64,000 nucleotides of DNA from Sphingobacterium micropteri (GTDB taxonomy: Bacteria; Bacteroidota; Bacteroidia; Sphingobacteriales; Sphingobacteriaceae): NCBI RefSeq assembly GCF_014692515.1, contig NZ_JACOIK010000004.1, positions 248,001 to 312,000 on the forward strand. The letters run 5' to 3'. Each line of letters opens with the position of its first letter. Position 1 is the stretch's first letter. The translations under genes and the position numbers were made by a program. Below are positions 1-8,820 of the stretch, piece after piece. The notes under the pieces were generated by a model. That model did not search any database and was not told where the DNA came from. It saw nothing but the letters and a program-made list of their open reading frames with translations.

Positions 1-453
1 AAAACGCAAGAAATCTGCAAGTTCACAGGCAGAATCAATTTCAGCTTGATAAGCATTTTTAGATTGCCCCAACATCGTGGCTGCATTAATTTTATAGCGA
101 TATTTAGTAGATATCAATTCTGCAGCTTTTAAAAAAACAGCGGCACGTTGCTCCCAAGGCAGGTTTTCCCATTTTTCTTTTGCAGTCAGCGCAGCATGGA
201 TAGCATCTTCTACATGACTTTTTGTACCCTCATGGTAGTATCCCAAAACATGTTGATGATCGTGTGGAGGTGTTAACTTCGCCTTATTCCCAGTGCGCAC
301 TTCCTTTCCGCCGATATACATCGGAACATCCACCTCCTGTGCTCTCGCTTCCGTTATCGCTGCTTCTAACAAGGTCCTTTCCTTTGTACCAGGAGCATAC
401 GAATTAACGGGCTCATTAACTGGTGTAGGAACATTAAAAAATCCTTTTAACAT
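1..453 (-). CDS. pruA: L-glutamate gamma-semialdehyde dehydrogenase, N-terminal part
   Basis: The gene runs off the left edge, so only the first 151 residues are present, starting at the ATG at 453. The protein begins MLKGFFNVPTPVNEP and contains MYIGGKEVRTG, PPHDHQH and ATMLGQSKNAYQAEIDSA, a pattern I recognise from Bacteroidota 1-pyrroline-5-carboxylate dehydrogenases. This NAD-dependent enzyme oxidises glutamate semialdehyde to glutamate, the second step of proline breakdown. The catalytic Cys and most of the NAD-binding domain lie outside the window. No partner gene is visible: the next gene (586-1116) is on the same strand but ends 132 bp upstream of this start. Confidence 0.9.
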   Translation of the reverse strand, partial: MLKGFFNVPTPVNEPVNSYAPGTKERTLLEAAITEARAQEVDVPMYIGGKEVRTGNKAKLTPPHDHQHVLGYYHEGTKSHVEDAIHAALTAKEKWENLPWEQRAAVFLKAAELISTKYRYKINAATMLGQSKNAYQAEIDSACELADFLRF

Positions 454-585
454 AACTGTGCTCTTTTAAATTTGAGATAAAGTTACCTATTCTATATGAC
501 CCCAAATTTACGCATTATGTTTTTATATAAACATATATTGCTTTATTGAAGATAGAATGAAAGAACCAAAGGAAAAAATATGTTG

Positions 586-1116
586 TTAATATTTTATTTT
601 GAGTACAGTGAAGATTTTAGACCATAACCAAATCGGACCTACCGTCAGCAAGCGCCAAATCGCCGCAGGAGGAATTGCCGTAGGTTCTTTTTTCGCTTGA
701 AAGGTAGCCCCCACGATGCCGATAAGCGTGAGCACGGTGCATACTAACCATACCGCAGGGCCACCATCACGTTCCACATATTCCAACTGAACAATACAGA
801 AGCTCATCACCCCAATGGTAAAAAGCATGGCGTATGATAGTGTGGGCGCCAGCCGCAAATACAAATAGATGATAATGGCGATATAAAAAGAACCCCAGTT
901 CAAGAAGGTATCCATATTCGTCCGAACCAAGAAGCCAAGTTTAGGAAACGGAATCATCCAGATTAACCCCATCACGCCAAAGAATGCCAACGCAATAAAT
1001 ACCGCATATACAATTTTATTGCCCGTTGCAAATTTTTGGTCCATTTCGTAGAAAATACGGTCTACAGGTCTCTCAAATGTCGGTTTGTTAGGAGCTTTCC
1101 TCTGTTTTTTGTTCAT
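586..1116 (-). CDS. small four-helix membrane protein, DUF962/Mpo1-like
   Basis: This 176-residue protein has about four hydrophobic segments (near residues 34-55, 70-90, 93-112 and 122-140). A short C-terminal segment reads LLTVGPIWLWSKI and the protein ends KIKY. The order and the motifs FFGVMGLIW, NWGSFYIA and GPIWL resemble the DUF962/Mpo1-like (YGL010w) family. In yeast, Mpo1 is an iron-dependent dioxygenase acting on 2-hydroxy fatty acids through conserved histidines. This protein contains no histidine at all, so that chemistry is unlikely. It is the last gene of the efflux operon, 24 bp after the RND pump. The family assignment is by eye; a generic inner-membrane protein is the alternative. 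Confidence 0.6.
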   Translation of the reverse strand: MNKKQRKAPNKPTFERPVDRIFYEMDQKFATGNKIVYAVFIALAFFGVMGLIWMIPFPKLGFLVRTNMDTFLNWGSFYIAIIIYLYLRLAPTLSYAMLFTIGVMSFCIVQLEYVERDGGPAVWLVCTVLTLIGIVGATFQAKKEPTAIPPAAIWRLLTVGPIWLWSKIFTVLKIKY

Positions 1117-1140
1117 ACTTCAAAGGTACAAATATTTGAT

Positions 1141-4100
1141 CTAACCTTTATGTTGCTGCTGCTTCCTATTCATCCAATAAAAAACCACTGGCAGCACCGT
1201 AAAACTCAAGAGCAGACAGATCAGTAACCCTCCGACGATCATAATAGCGAGCGGCTTTTGGATTTCCGATCCCATGCCCGTCGACATAGCCGCGGGTAAT
1301 AACCCCATAGATCCCATGAGTGCAATCATAACCACCGGGCGTATCCGACTTTTAACACCGGCATAAATAGCCGGCAAAAGTTCCATCCGTTGGCGGAGGT
1401 TATCTCGTATCACGCCAAGTAAAACAATACCATCAATCGTGGCTACACCAAATAGAATAATAAAACCGATTCCTGCCGAGATACCAAAGATCGTACCCGT
1501 TACCCATAACGAAACAAATCCACCAATAAATGCAAATGCCAACGTTAAAGAAGACACCAAAGTGTCTTTGAGATTCCCAAAATTGAAATAGAGCAACAAT
1601 AATATTAACGCGAGACTCACCGGAACAACCAACGATAGCTGCTTAGCTGCCCGCTCTTTACTTTCAAACTCACCTGCCCATTCCATATAATTTTCTTTAG
1701 GTAAAGACACTTCCTGTTCCACCACTTCTTTTGCATCGGCAATCGTACTGCCCAAATCACGTCCGTCGATACTAAACCCAATGCCGATATAGCGGCTATT
1801 CCCCTCACGGTAAATAAATGCGGCTCCCGTTTCATAACTGATCGTAGCAATCTCTTGCAGCGGGATGCCGCGACCACTACTACTCGGAATTAAAATATTG
1901 CTGATCTTTTCGGGGGTATCGCGATAGTGTTCATCGAAACGCAGCACAATATCAAACTGCCTATCTCCTTCATAAAATTTTGTGGCAGCCTGTCCACCAA
2001 TTGTCATGGCGACGACCGCCTGTACATCGGCCGTAAACAATCCATATTTCGCCATTTCTGAATCATGGAGCTGAATGCGTAATTCCGGTAACCCGATATT
2101 TTTATAGACGTTAATATCCGTAATACCTCGTACTTTTCCGATAGCGGACGCAACTTGATCCGCATAATTTTCCAGATCGTACAAATCATCACCAAATATT
2201 TTGATAACCAACGAACTTTTCACGCCCGCTACAAATTCTTCCACATTATCTTGTATCGGCTGACTAAAACCGAAGTTAATGCCGGGATAATGTGCAAGCT
2301 TCTCCCGCAATTCCCTGATGATATCATCCTTTTTCACCTTCCGTTCCCATTGCTTCTCGTCTTTCAGTTGTACATTGAACTCAATGTTAAAGAAACCTGT
2401 AGGATCTGTTCCATCGTTTGGCCGTCCGGTTTGGGTCAATATAAAATCAATCTCTTCACAACCCTCTTCCATGATTGCCTTCATCTCTTTTGTTAATCTA
2501 GTAGATTCGCGGAGGTTGACGCTATTCGGTAATGTCGCACGTATATAGATCGCACCTTCATTTAGTTTAGGTAAAAATTCCGATCCGTAATGCAAAAATT
2601 TGAATAAACAAAGTATCAGAATCCCCAGAAAAACAGTAATGGTGGTCTTTTTATAGCGAAAACTGGTTTTAAACAACCCGAAAATGGTTCGCTGGAAAAA
2701 TCGGGTCACGATATTTTCACGCTCTTCTATATGTTTCGTGAACAACAGTTTACACATCGCAGGGACATAGGTCAAGCTCAAAATCAACGACCCCAATAAA
2801 GCATATGCCAATGTAAACGCCAGCGGTGTAAACATTTTCCCTTCTACCTTTTGAAAAGAAAAAATCGGAAGCAAGGCGACAATCAGAATAACGAGGGCAA
2901 AAAAGATATAGGATGCGACACTTCCAGCACTTTTCTTAATCACGCCCAGTTTACTCATTTTAGCAAAACGTTCCGGTCCCACACGATGCGATAAACCCGC
3001 CAAGGCGACGAATACGGTCTCTACAATCACTAATGTCCCCTCTAACAGCAAACCAAAATCCAAAGACCCCATCGAAATCAAGTTTGCGGGTAAACCTTGA
3101 ATTTTCAACATAATGATAGCAAAGAGGAAAGACAACGGAATAACGGAAGCTACGATAAAGGTTGATTTCCAATTGTACAGAAAAATAAAAACAATTAAAG
3201 AAACCAGTAGAATACCTTCTATCAGATTGTGAGAGACGGTACGGACGGTGTTGTCGACCAAAAGCGTACGATCGATTACCGGTTCGATGTGTACCCCCTC
3301 CGGCAATGTCCGCTGATTTAACTCTTCGATTTTGGTTTTTAAATGGGTAATGACTTCGGATGGGTTCTCGCCACGCAACATCACGACAATGCCCTGTACC
3401 AGGTCATCCTCGTGCCCAAGACCTACCTGCCCTAAACGTGGCTTATGGGAAATATCCACATCGGCTACATGTTTTATCAAAATCGGTGTCGCACCGTTAA
3501 GCTTAATGGTGATATTACCGATATCTTCCAGCTTATCCAGTAACCCGACACCACGTACTACATAAGCTTGGTCACCCTGCTCGATGACATCCCCTCCTAC
3601 ATTGATATTCGATTTTGATACCGCTTCATACACATCTAAAGGCGATAAATCATAATTTTTTAGTTCTGCAGGGTGGATTTTGATCTCATAAATCTTCTCT
3701 TCCCCTCCGAAACTGACAATATCTGCGACACCGGGAACACTGAGCAGTTCGCGTTCGATAACCCAGTCCTGTAAGGCCGTGATTTCTTTAATAGGCAGAT
3801 TTCCTTTTATCACATAGCGAAAGATTTCCCCCGTTGCGCCGGAGGGCGGCTCTATTTCCGCACTTGCTCCGTCCGGTAAATCCACACCCGACAATTTGCT
3901 GGACACATATTGCTGCGCATAGAAATCCGCTACCCCATCCTCAAATTGCACGGTGACAACGGATAGCCCAAAAAGTGAAATAGACCGGATATTAGACTTA
4001 TGCGGAATACTATTCAATTCCTTGGTAATGGGCAGCGTGATTAATTTTTCCATTTCCTCTGCACTACGTCCAGCCCATTGCGTAATAACACGAGCCCGCG

Positions 4101-4242
4101 TATTTGTTACATCGGGGAATGCCTCCACCGCTGTGTGACGCAGGGCATAAATACCGCCAAATAGCAAGATCATCACAGCAAATAGGACCAATGTGGTATG
4201 CTGCAACGAGAACGTAACGATGCTTTGTACTAACTTCTTCAT
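1141..4242 (-). CDS. heavy-metal efflux RND pump, CusA/CzcA family
   Basis: This 1033-residue protein has the length and layout of HAE/HME RND pumps: TM1 at residues 15-32, a large periplasmic domain, TM2-6, a second periplasmic domain and a final TM block ending MNRKQQQHKG. The first gene half carries the TM4 proton-relay motif DFGLLLEGTLVIVE. Asp395 and Glu408 fit the essential acidic residues of CzcA, and the middle position is Glu401 where CzcA has Asp. It should export monovalent or divalent metal ions from periplasm or cytoplasm through the adaptor and TolC proteins encoded just upstream (3 bp from the adaptor). The metal cannot be told from the sequence; no Met-rich cluster typical of CusA stands out. 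Confidence 0.9.
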   Translation of the reverse strand: MKKLVQSIVTFSLQHTTLVLFAVMILLFGGIYALRHTAVEAFPDVTNTRARVITQWAGRSAEEMEKLITLPITKELNSIPHKSNIRSISLFGLSVVTVQFEDGVADFYAQQYVSSKLSGVDLPDGASAEIEPPSGATGEIFRYVIKGNLPIKEITALQDWVIERELLSVPGVADIVSFGGEEKIYEIKIHPAELKNYDLSPLDVYEAVSKSNINVGGDVIEQGDQAYVVRGVGLLDKLEDIGNITIKLNGATPILIKHVADVDISHKPRLGQVGLGHEDDLVQGIVVMLRGENPSEVITHLKTKIEELNQRTLPEGVHIEPVIDRTLLVDNTVRTVSHNLIEGILLVSLIVFIFLYNWKSTFIVASVIPLSFLFAIIMLKIQGLPANLISMGSLDFGLLLEGTLVIVETVFVALAGLSHRVGPERFAKMSKLGVIKKSAGSVASYIFFALVILIVALLPIFSFQKVEGKMFTPLAFTLAYALLGSLILSLTYVPAMCKLLFTKHIEERENIVTRFFQRTIFGLFKTSFRYKKTTITVFLGILILCLFKFLHYGSEFLPKLNEGAIYIRATLPNSVNLRESTRLTKEMKAIMEEGCEEIDFILTQTGRPNDGTDPTGFFNIEFNVQLKDEKQWERKVKKDDIIRELREKLAHYPGINFGFSQPIQDNVEEFVAGVKSSLVIKIFGDDLYDLENYADQVASAIGKVRGITDINVYKNIGLPELRIQLHDSEMAKYGLFTADVQAVVAMTIGGQAATKFYEGDRQFDIVLRFDEHYRDTPEKISNILIPSSSGRGIPLQEIATISYETGAAFIYREGNSRYIGIGFSIDGRDLGSTIADAKEVVEQEVSLPKENYMEWAGEFESKERAAKQLSLVVPVSLALILLLLYFNFGNLKDTLVSSLTLAFAFIGGFVSLWVTGTIFGISAGIGFIILFGVATIDGIVLLGVIRDNLRQRMELLPAIYAGVKSRIRPVVMIALMGSMGLLPAAMSTGMGSEIQKPLAIMIVGGLLICLLLSFTVLPVVFYWMNRKQQQHKG

Positions 4243-4245
4243 GCT

Positions 4246-5343
4246 TTATTTATTCAACTGCTCAAAAATCAATAAGGCATTTGAGGCAATGACCTGCTCG
4301 TTTGGCTTAAGTTTTTCCTTTATAAACGTATATTCTTCGTTACGTCCAACGGTCGATATGGGTCTAATTTCCATATCACAGCTATCCCGATATATCACGA
4401 TGTACTCTTTGTTATTGCTGAACACTTTCGCGGTGTTTGGAATCGCAAATGCGTTTCCCGCTTTATTTTCTAAATCAATAATAATATCTGCACTCAATCC
4501 CGGCATCAAATCCAAATGGGGATTAGCCAACACCACCCGAGCTTTGAGCACATGTTCGTTATCATCAAAGGCATTGTATATTTTATCTATTTTTCCAGCA
4601 TAAAACTTATCCGGATAGGCAATCGTGCGGACTTTCACAGAATTACCCAATGCAATATGACGTAAATTACTGGCATAGATATTAACCATCACCCATACCT
4701 CTTTCAAATTGGAGATAGAAAACAGCGGTGCACTGTCCTCGGCCACATTTTGGCCCGGACTAATCGACTTTTGGATAATGTAACCATCTTTCGGCGCCAG
4801 AATATGAAAAGCATCTTTTCCAGCTGCCCGATATAGCGATAGGCTTTCCGTTGCCCGGTCGAATTCTATCCTAGCACTCTCCAATTCGTGTTCGGCCGCA
4901 AGTACATCGGGCGTCGCCAACAGTCCGTCTGCAGCAAGTTCTTTCTTAGTTTTAACTTGCTTTTCCAACAGACTAATTTGATTTTGTTGGTAGCGCTGTT
5001 GCTGATAGAGTTCCTGAATCTGTGTGGATTTTATGGTTGCCAATACTTGTCCTTTATGCACTTGGTCGCCCAATTCAAAGTCTACCTGTTCTACCACACC
5101 CGATAACAAGCTACGAAACGCCATCCTATCATTTTCATTATATTCTATCTTTCCTGACAAAGTCAACTGTTCGGTAACTGGACGTTCTTCTACAGCAATT
5201 ATTTCCGTCGATTGGCGTAATCCTTCATGCAGACAAAACGTTGCTGGTTTTGTCGTTTCTGATTGTTTCTCTTCTGCTTTCGGGGAGCAGGAGACAAATG
5301 CACAACATATCCCGATGATATGTCCGTAAATTATTTTCCGCAT
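4246..5343 (-). CDS. RND periplasmic adaptor (membrane fusion) lipoprotein, CusB/CzcB type
   Basis: This 365-residue protein begins with a lipoprotein signal (hydrophobic stretch, then FVSC, likely lipidated on Cys19). It shows the adaptor order: a barrel-sandwich half (FELGDQVHKGQVLATI), an alpha-hairpin around residues 105-165, the return lipoyl half (ILAPKDGYIIQKSISPGQNV), and then a beta-barrel (VWVMVNIYASNLRHIALGNSVKV). It links the inner-membrane pump to the outer-membrane channel. It sits 6 bp after the TolC-like gene and 3 bp before the pump, so the three are surely one transcript. No extra N-terminal metal-binding extension is seen. Confidence 0.9.
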   Translation of the reverse strand: MRKIIYGHIIGICCAFVSCSPKAEEKQSETTKPATFCLHEGLRQSTEIIAVEERPVTEQLTLSGKIEYNENDRMAFRSLLSGVVEQVDFELGDQVHKGQVLATIKSTQIQELYQQQRYQQNQISLLEKQVKTKKELAADGLLATPDVLAAEHELESARIEFDRATESLSLYRAAGKDAFHILAPKDGYIIQKSISPGQNVAEDSAPLFSISNLKEVWVMVNIYASNLRHIALGNSVKVRTIAYPDKFYAGKIDKIYNAFDDNEHVLKARVVLANPHLDLMPGLSADIIIDLENKAGNAFAIPNTAKVFSNNKEYIVIYRDSCDMEIRPISTVGRNEEYTFIKEKLKPNEQVIASNALLIFEQLNK

Positions 5344-5349
5344 AACTTC

Positions 5350-6600
5350 TTAAAAATCTTTACCGATTAGATATTGTAGTTCCTCAAACGTGTTATTGTA
5401 ATTTTGCCACAACTCCAGAAATGACTGTCTTGCCTCTCGATGCGACTGTACATAGTCTATAAATTCCAACAACGTAACCTGACGATTTTCGAGGTGTTTC
5501 CGATAGCTTTCCACCATGGTATCCTGTTCGCCTTCCATTTCACTTGACCATTGATTTAGCACGTTCTCGTATTTTAAAAGTTGACTTTTATAGCGTTGCA
5601 CGGTTTGTTCCAACTCCCATTGCAATGCCGTATACGTTAGCTGCTCTTGGTCTATCTGATGTTTGGCGCGCTGTATATTCCCTTTGTTTCTGTTAAAAAC
5701 CGGTAAATCTATCTGTATCCCCAAACCAATGAAATCCTGCATAATATTTCCACCACGATCATATCCCAATTGCAGTATTACATCCGGAGTTCTTTGGGCC
5801 GTCTCCAGTTCCAATTGCTGTTTCGCCATTTCGATTGCTGTTGACTGCTTCTTCATCCCGATATTTTGGTCGGCTATCAAACTGGTTACATCTTTGGGCA
5901 ACAGCAGCGTGCGGCTTACAAATGATTCCTCTACCAATAACTTCTCTATTTCCAAGCCATTTATTCCCGTCAGGATCCGTAAAGTGGATAGACTTGATTC
6001 GGCATCTGCCTCTAGGTCTGCCAAATCTTTTTGCATGCGCCGTAATTCATTATGTATACGATTATAGTCTACTTTGGACACATTTTCCTGCTGAACCTGC
6101 CTTAGGTATTGTTTTTCCAGTTGCTCAAATAGCTTCACCATACCGACAAGCTGGGTTTGGCTGTGTTTTAAGGATACCAGATGATGGAAATGCTGGCGAA
6201 GCTCCTTTTTTAGTTCACGGACGAGTTCTTCAAATTCGTAGACGGCCACACGATGTTCCAAGCGTTTGATCGCGACCCGTTTCTTTCGTTTTCCGGCCGT
6301 TTCGATCAACTGCTCCAATTCTACGGATACCTGCTGAGTTTTGCCGTACCGTCCTAAAAGAGGCGATAACACCTCACTACCCGCGTTTGCCCAAAGGTTT
6401 ACTTCACTAACTGCCAAACTAGGATTTGCCCATACCTTTTCCTGCACAATCTCTGCTTCTGCTTTGCTGACTTCAAACTTGGCTGCCAATAACAGATAAT
6501 TTTCCTTCAGAAAACTCGCTTCCAGCTGTGATAGACTATAAAATTGTGCGTGGCTAAGCGATACCACGAAAAAGAATAGGATAACTATATAAAATCTCAC
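5350..6600 (-). CDS. TolC-family outer-membrane efflux protein, CusC/CzcC type
   Basis: This 416-residue protein has a signal peptide (MRFYIVILFFFVVSLSHA) and two long alpha-helical repeats, each followed by beta-strand segments. This is the usual TolC family arrangement (DLPVFNRNKGNIQRAKHQI in the second repeat). The codon at 6600 is GTG. No in-frame ATG lies close by, and the signal peptide begins at once, so the GTG start is favoured. It is the first structural gene of the efflux operon and follows the histidine kinase by 69 bp. It should form the outer-membrane channel for the pump at 1141-4242. Confidence 0.88.
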   Translation of the reverse strand: MRFYIVILFFFVVSLSHAQFYSLSQLEASFLKENYLLLAAKFEVSKAEAEIVQEKVWANPSLAVSEVNLWANAGSEVLSPLLGRYGKTQQVSVELEQLIETAGKRKKRVAIKRLEHRVAVYEFEELVRELKKELRQHFHHLVSLKHSQTQLVGMVKLFEQLEKQYLRQVQQENVSKVDYNRIHNELRRMQKDLADLEADAESSLSTLRILTGINGLEIEKLLVEESFVSRTLLLPKDVTSLIADQNIGMKKQSTAIEMAKQQLELETAQRTPDVILQLGYDRGGNIMQDFIGLGIQIDLPVFNRNKGNIQRAKHQIDQEQLTYTALQWELEQTVQRYKSQLLKYENVLNQWSSEMEGEQDTMVESYRKHLENRQVTLLEFIDYVQSHREARQSFLELWQNYNNTFEELQYLIGKDF

Positions 6601-6669
6601 CTCAAATCTATTTCCGGCAAAGTTATGCGGACAGTATTAAGGTAAACTTTGAGATAGATTAGAGTTTGA

Positions 6670-8004
6670 TTAGAAATACAATTGGACGGTTGTACCTTTC
6701 TCTTTTGATATAATATACATTTCTATATGATGCAACGAAAAAATAATATTCGCCATCGATAAGCCTATACCTTTCCCTTGATATTTTCGTGCATTGTTAG
6801 CACGATAAAAATTCTGTCGGATATACTGCATATCATCTTCGGGTATACCGATTCCCTGATCGATAATCGCTATCACCAGTTTCCCCGCTTGGTCTTGAAA
6901 AAGAACGCGAACCATTTGGTTATCCGAATATTTAATAGCATTCTCCAATATATTTCCAAAAGCAAGTTCCAACAATTTATCGTTTGCTTCCACGGTTAGC
7001 AGGCTACTATTTTTCACTTGGATATCCACCTCGATACGCGCGTCATGATAAAGTACCATATTCTCAATCACCTGCCACATCACCTCGTCTACACGGATGG
7101 GTTTTAATTCAAAGTTCGTCTTTGCGCCGGAGAGAAGCATCATCTGTTCGAGCGTATCCTGCAAATCCAATGTATATTGCTCTAATTGGGCAATCGTATT
7201 TTTATATTCTTCGACTGAGCGCGGCTTACTCTCGGTTACTTCCAGTGTACCTAATAATGCCGTTATCGGCGTACGCAATTCGTGTGACACATAATCAATA
7301 AAGTTCTTCTGTACATGGAATGTCTCCGCAATACGTTTTACAAAGTGATTATAGGTGTTCACGAGATCTTCGATTTCCGCATACGTCTTCGTCAGTGACA
7401 GGGGTTTATTAAAGTTTTTACTGTCCCGTTCCCGAATTTGATCTATAATTTTTATAATGGGCTGGTAGGCAATATGACTTAAATACCGAGAAAACAGAAA
7501 GATAAATGCAACACTCGATAGAAATACGGCGATGAGGATGTGAAAGAGCGAAAGCATCTGTGCGTTAAACGCATCTTTCGGCTCGCGGGTGATCACCACG
7601 AAATCTCCCTGATTATCCCGATAGAAAATTCCATGGTAAAAAAAAGTGTCGGTTTTGAAAAAACTATTTTCAGCACGACGTACCTCGGTCAAAAAATCGG
7701 GAGAAATCTGTTCAGTCGTTGGCATATCCCCGTTAAATACACGGCCTGTACTATCAAATATCGCGATATTCCGTCTGGAGATCGTACGATGTAACTGATT
7801 TTTAATGGTGGTATGTTCTGGAAGCGATAGTTCATCTTGTTCCAAATAATAAATCGCAGCCAATAATGATTTGCTTTCCAGCGATTGACGTTCTTTCCGT
7901 TCCATCTGTGCATAGTACGAAAAGTAGATCACGACCGAGAAAATCAGCATGATAACACCAAATATTACAACAGCATATAGGGATAACCGATGTCTTAGCT
8001 TCAT
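6670..8004 (-). CDS. sensor histidine kinase of the metal efflux operon (CusS-like)
   Basis: This 444-residue kinase has TM1 (residues 8-30), a periplasmic sensor of about 115 residues, TM2 (152-174), a HAMP-like linker, and a HisKA domain with the phospho-acceptor in SHELRTP (His241). An HATPase domain follows with the N-box NILENAIKYS, G1 DQGIGIP and G2 GKGIGLS. It overlaps nothing and starts 4 bp after the response regulator stop, ahead of the efflux genes. This arrangement suggests it senses the exported metal in the periplasm and phosphorylates the regulator at 8009-8686. The sensor domain is not one I can name. Confidence 0.9.
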   Translation of the reverse strand: MKLRHRLSLYAVVIFGVIMLIFSVVIYFSYYAQMERKERQSLESKSLLAAIYYLEQDELSLPEHTTIKNQLHRTISRRNIAIFDSTGRVFNGDMPTTEQISPDFLTEVRRAENSFFKTDTFFYHGIFYRDNQGDFVVITREPKDAFNAQMLSLFHILIAVFLSSVAFIFLFSRYLSHIAYQPIIKIIDQIRERDSKNFNKPLSLTKTYAEIEDLVNTYNHFVKRIAETFHVQKNFIDYVSHELRTPITALLGTLEVTESKPRSVEEYKNTIAQLEQYTLDLQDTLEQMMLLSGAKTNFELKPIRVDEVMWQVIENMVLYHDARIEVDIQVKNSSLLTVEANDKLLELAFGNILENAIKYSDNQMVRVLFQDQAGKLVIAIIDQGIGIPEDDMQYIRQNFYRANNARKYQGKGIGLSMANIIFSLHHIEMYIISKEKGTTVQLYF

Positions 8005-8008
8005 AATG

Positions 8009-8686
8009 CTACCCTTTAAACATATAACCTACACCTTTCACCGTGAAGATGTATTTCTCATCCTGTTTTTCGATTTTGCTTCGTAGATAGGAAATATATA
8101 CATCGACTACATTTGTATGGTTATCAAACGTAATTCCCCACACCGCATTTAACATCTGTACCCTACTCACCGTTTTTCCTATATTCTCCACCAGATAGAT
8201 AAGCAATTTATATTCCCGGGGAGATAGCTCCACAGGCTCTCCTGCCCATGTTACTTTATATTGCTCCCGATTGATGTGTAATTGACCAAATTGTAGCTCG
8301 GCTTTGGGCGTCTCCAATTGCTCATATTGCCGTCTACGTGTAAGCGCCCGGATACGAGAGATCAGTTCATCAAAATGAAAAGGTTTCGTGAGATAATCAT
8401 CAGCACCATAGTCCAATGCCGATATTTTGTCCTGCACACTGTTCAATGCACTTAACATCAAGATAGGCGTATAAACTTTTTTGTAACGCAAGGCCTGCAA
8501 AAGTTGTACGCCATCCATATCGGCCAACATAATATCCAAAATGATCAGATCCCACTCGATATTGATGTATTGCTTCAATACATCTTCTGCATTTTTACAT
8601 AACGTAACCAGATAACCACATTCCTCCAACCCTTTTACCAAAAAATTACTGATTCGATTATCGTCTTCTACTACAAGAATTTGCAT
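8009..8686 (-). CDS. OmpR-family response regulator of the metal efflux operon (CusR-like)
   Basis: The protein has a receiver domain (acidic VEDD near residue 8, phospho-acceptor Asp in LIILDIML, Lys in TKPF) and a C-terminal winged helix (ELSPREYKLL, TNVVDVYISYLRSKI). I start it at the ATG at 8686 (MQILVVEDD). The upstream codon at 8704 adds six residues not expected before a receiver. A -7 box TATTTTTG on the minus strand at 8702-8709 would give a leader of about ten bases to this ATG. It is first in a six-gene transcript: regulator, kinase, TolC, adaptor, pump and small membrane protein. Confidence 0.9.
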   Translation of the reverse strand: MQILVVEDDNRISNFLVKGLEECGYLVTLCKNAEDVLKQYINIEWDLIILDIMLADMDGVQLLQALRYKKVYTPILMLSALNSVQDKISALDYGADDYLTKPFHFDELISRIRALTRRRQYEQLETPKAELQFGQLHINREQYKVTWAGEPVELSPREYKLLIYLVENIGKTVSRVQMLNAVWGITFDNHTNVVDVYISYLRSKIEKQDEKYIFTVKGVGYMFKG

Positions 8687-8701
8687 AAGCTGATATTTAC
8701 C

Positions 8702-8709
8702 CAAAAATA
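8702..8709 (-). promoter_or_regulatory. -7 promoter box of the regulator/efflux operon
   Basis: The minus strand reads TATTTTTG, matching the Bacteroidota primary sigma -7 box TAnnTTTG, about 16-23 bases before the ATG at 8686. No clean -33 TTTG is seen at the expected spacing. Confidence 0.45.
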
Positions 8710-8766
8710 AGGAATTTGCATAAAGAAGTCTTAAAAGGATGTCTTTTCTAATCTATCTTTAACATA

Positions 8767-8794
8767 CAAAAAAAGCTGCCTTTTCGAGGCAGCT
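8767..8794 (-). terminator. intrinsic terminator of rny
   Basis: The arms AGCTGCC (8774-8780) and GGCAGCT (8788-8794) form a perfect 7-bp stem with a 7-base loop. On the minus strand they are followed by a run of Ts, 27 bp after the rny stop codon. Confidence 0.85.
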
Positions 8795-8820
8795 ATACTT
8801 TTGATCTATTTAACAATTAA

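Noticed and set aside
222..407. 61-residue frame on the plus strand
   Set aside because: Antisense to the clearly recognisable pruA coding sequence.
5663..6269. two 130-144 residue frames on the plus strand
   Set aside because: They are antisense to the TolC-like gene, with no family pattern and no ribosome sites.
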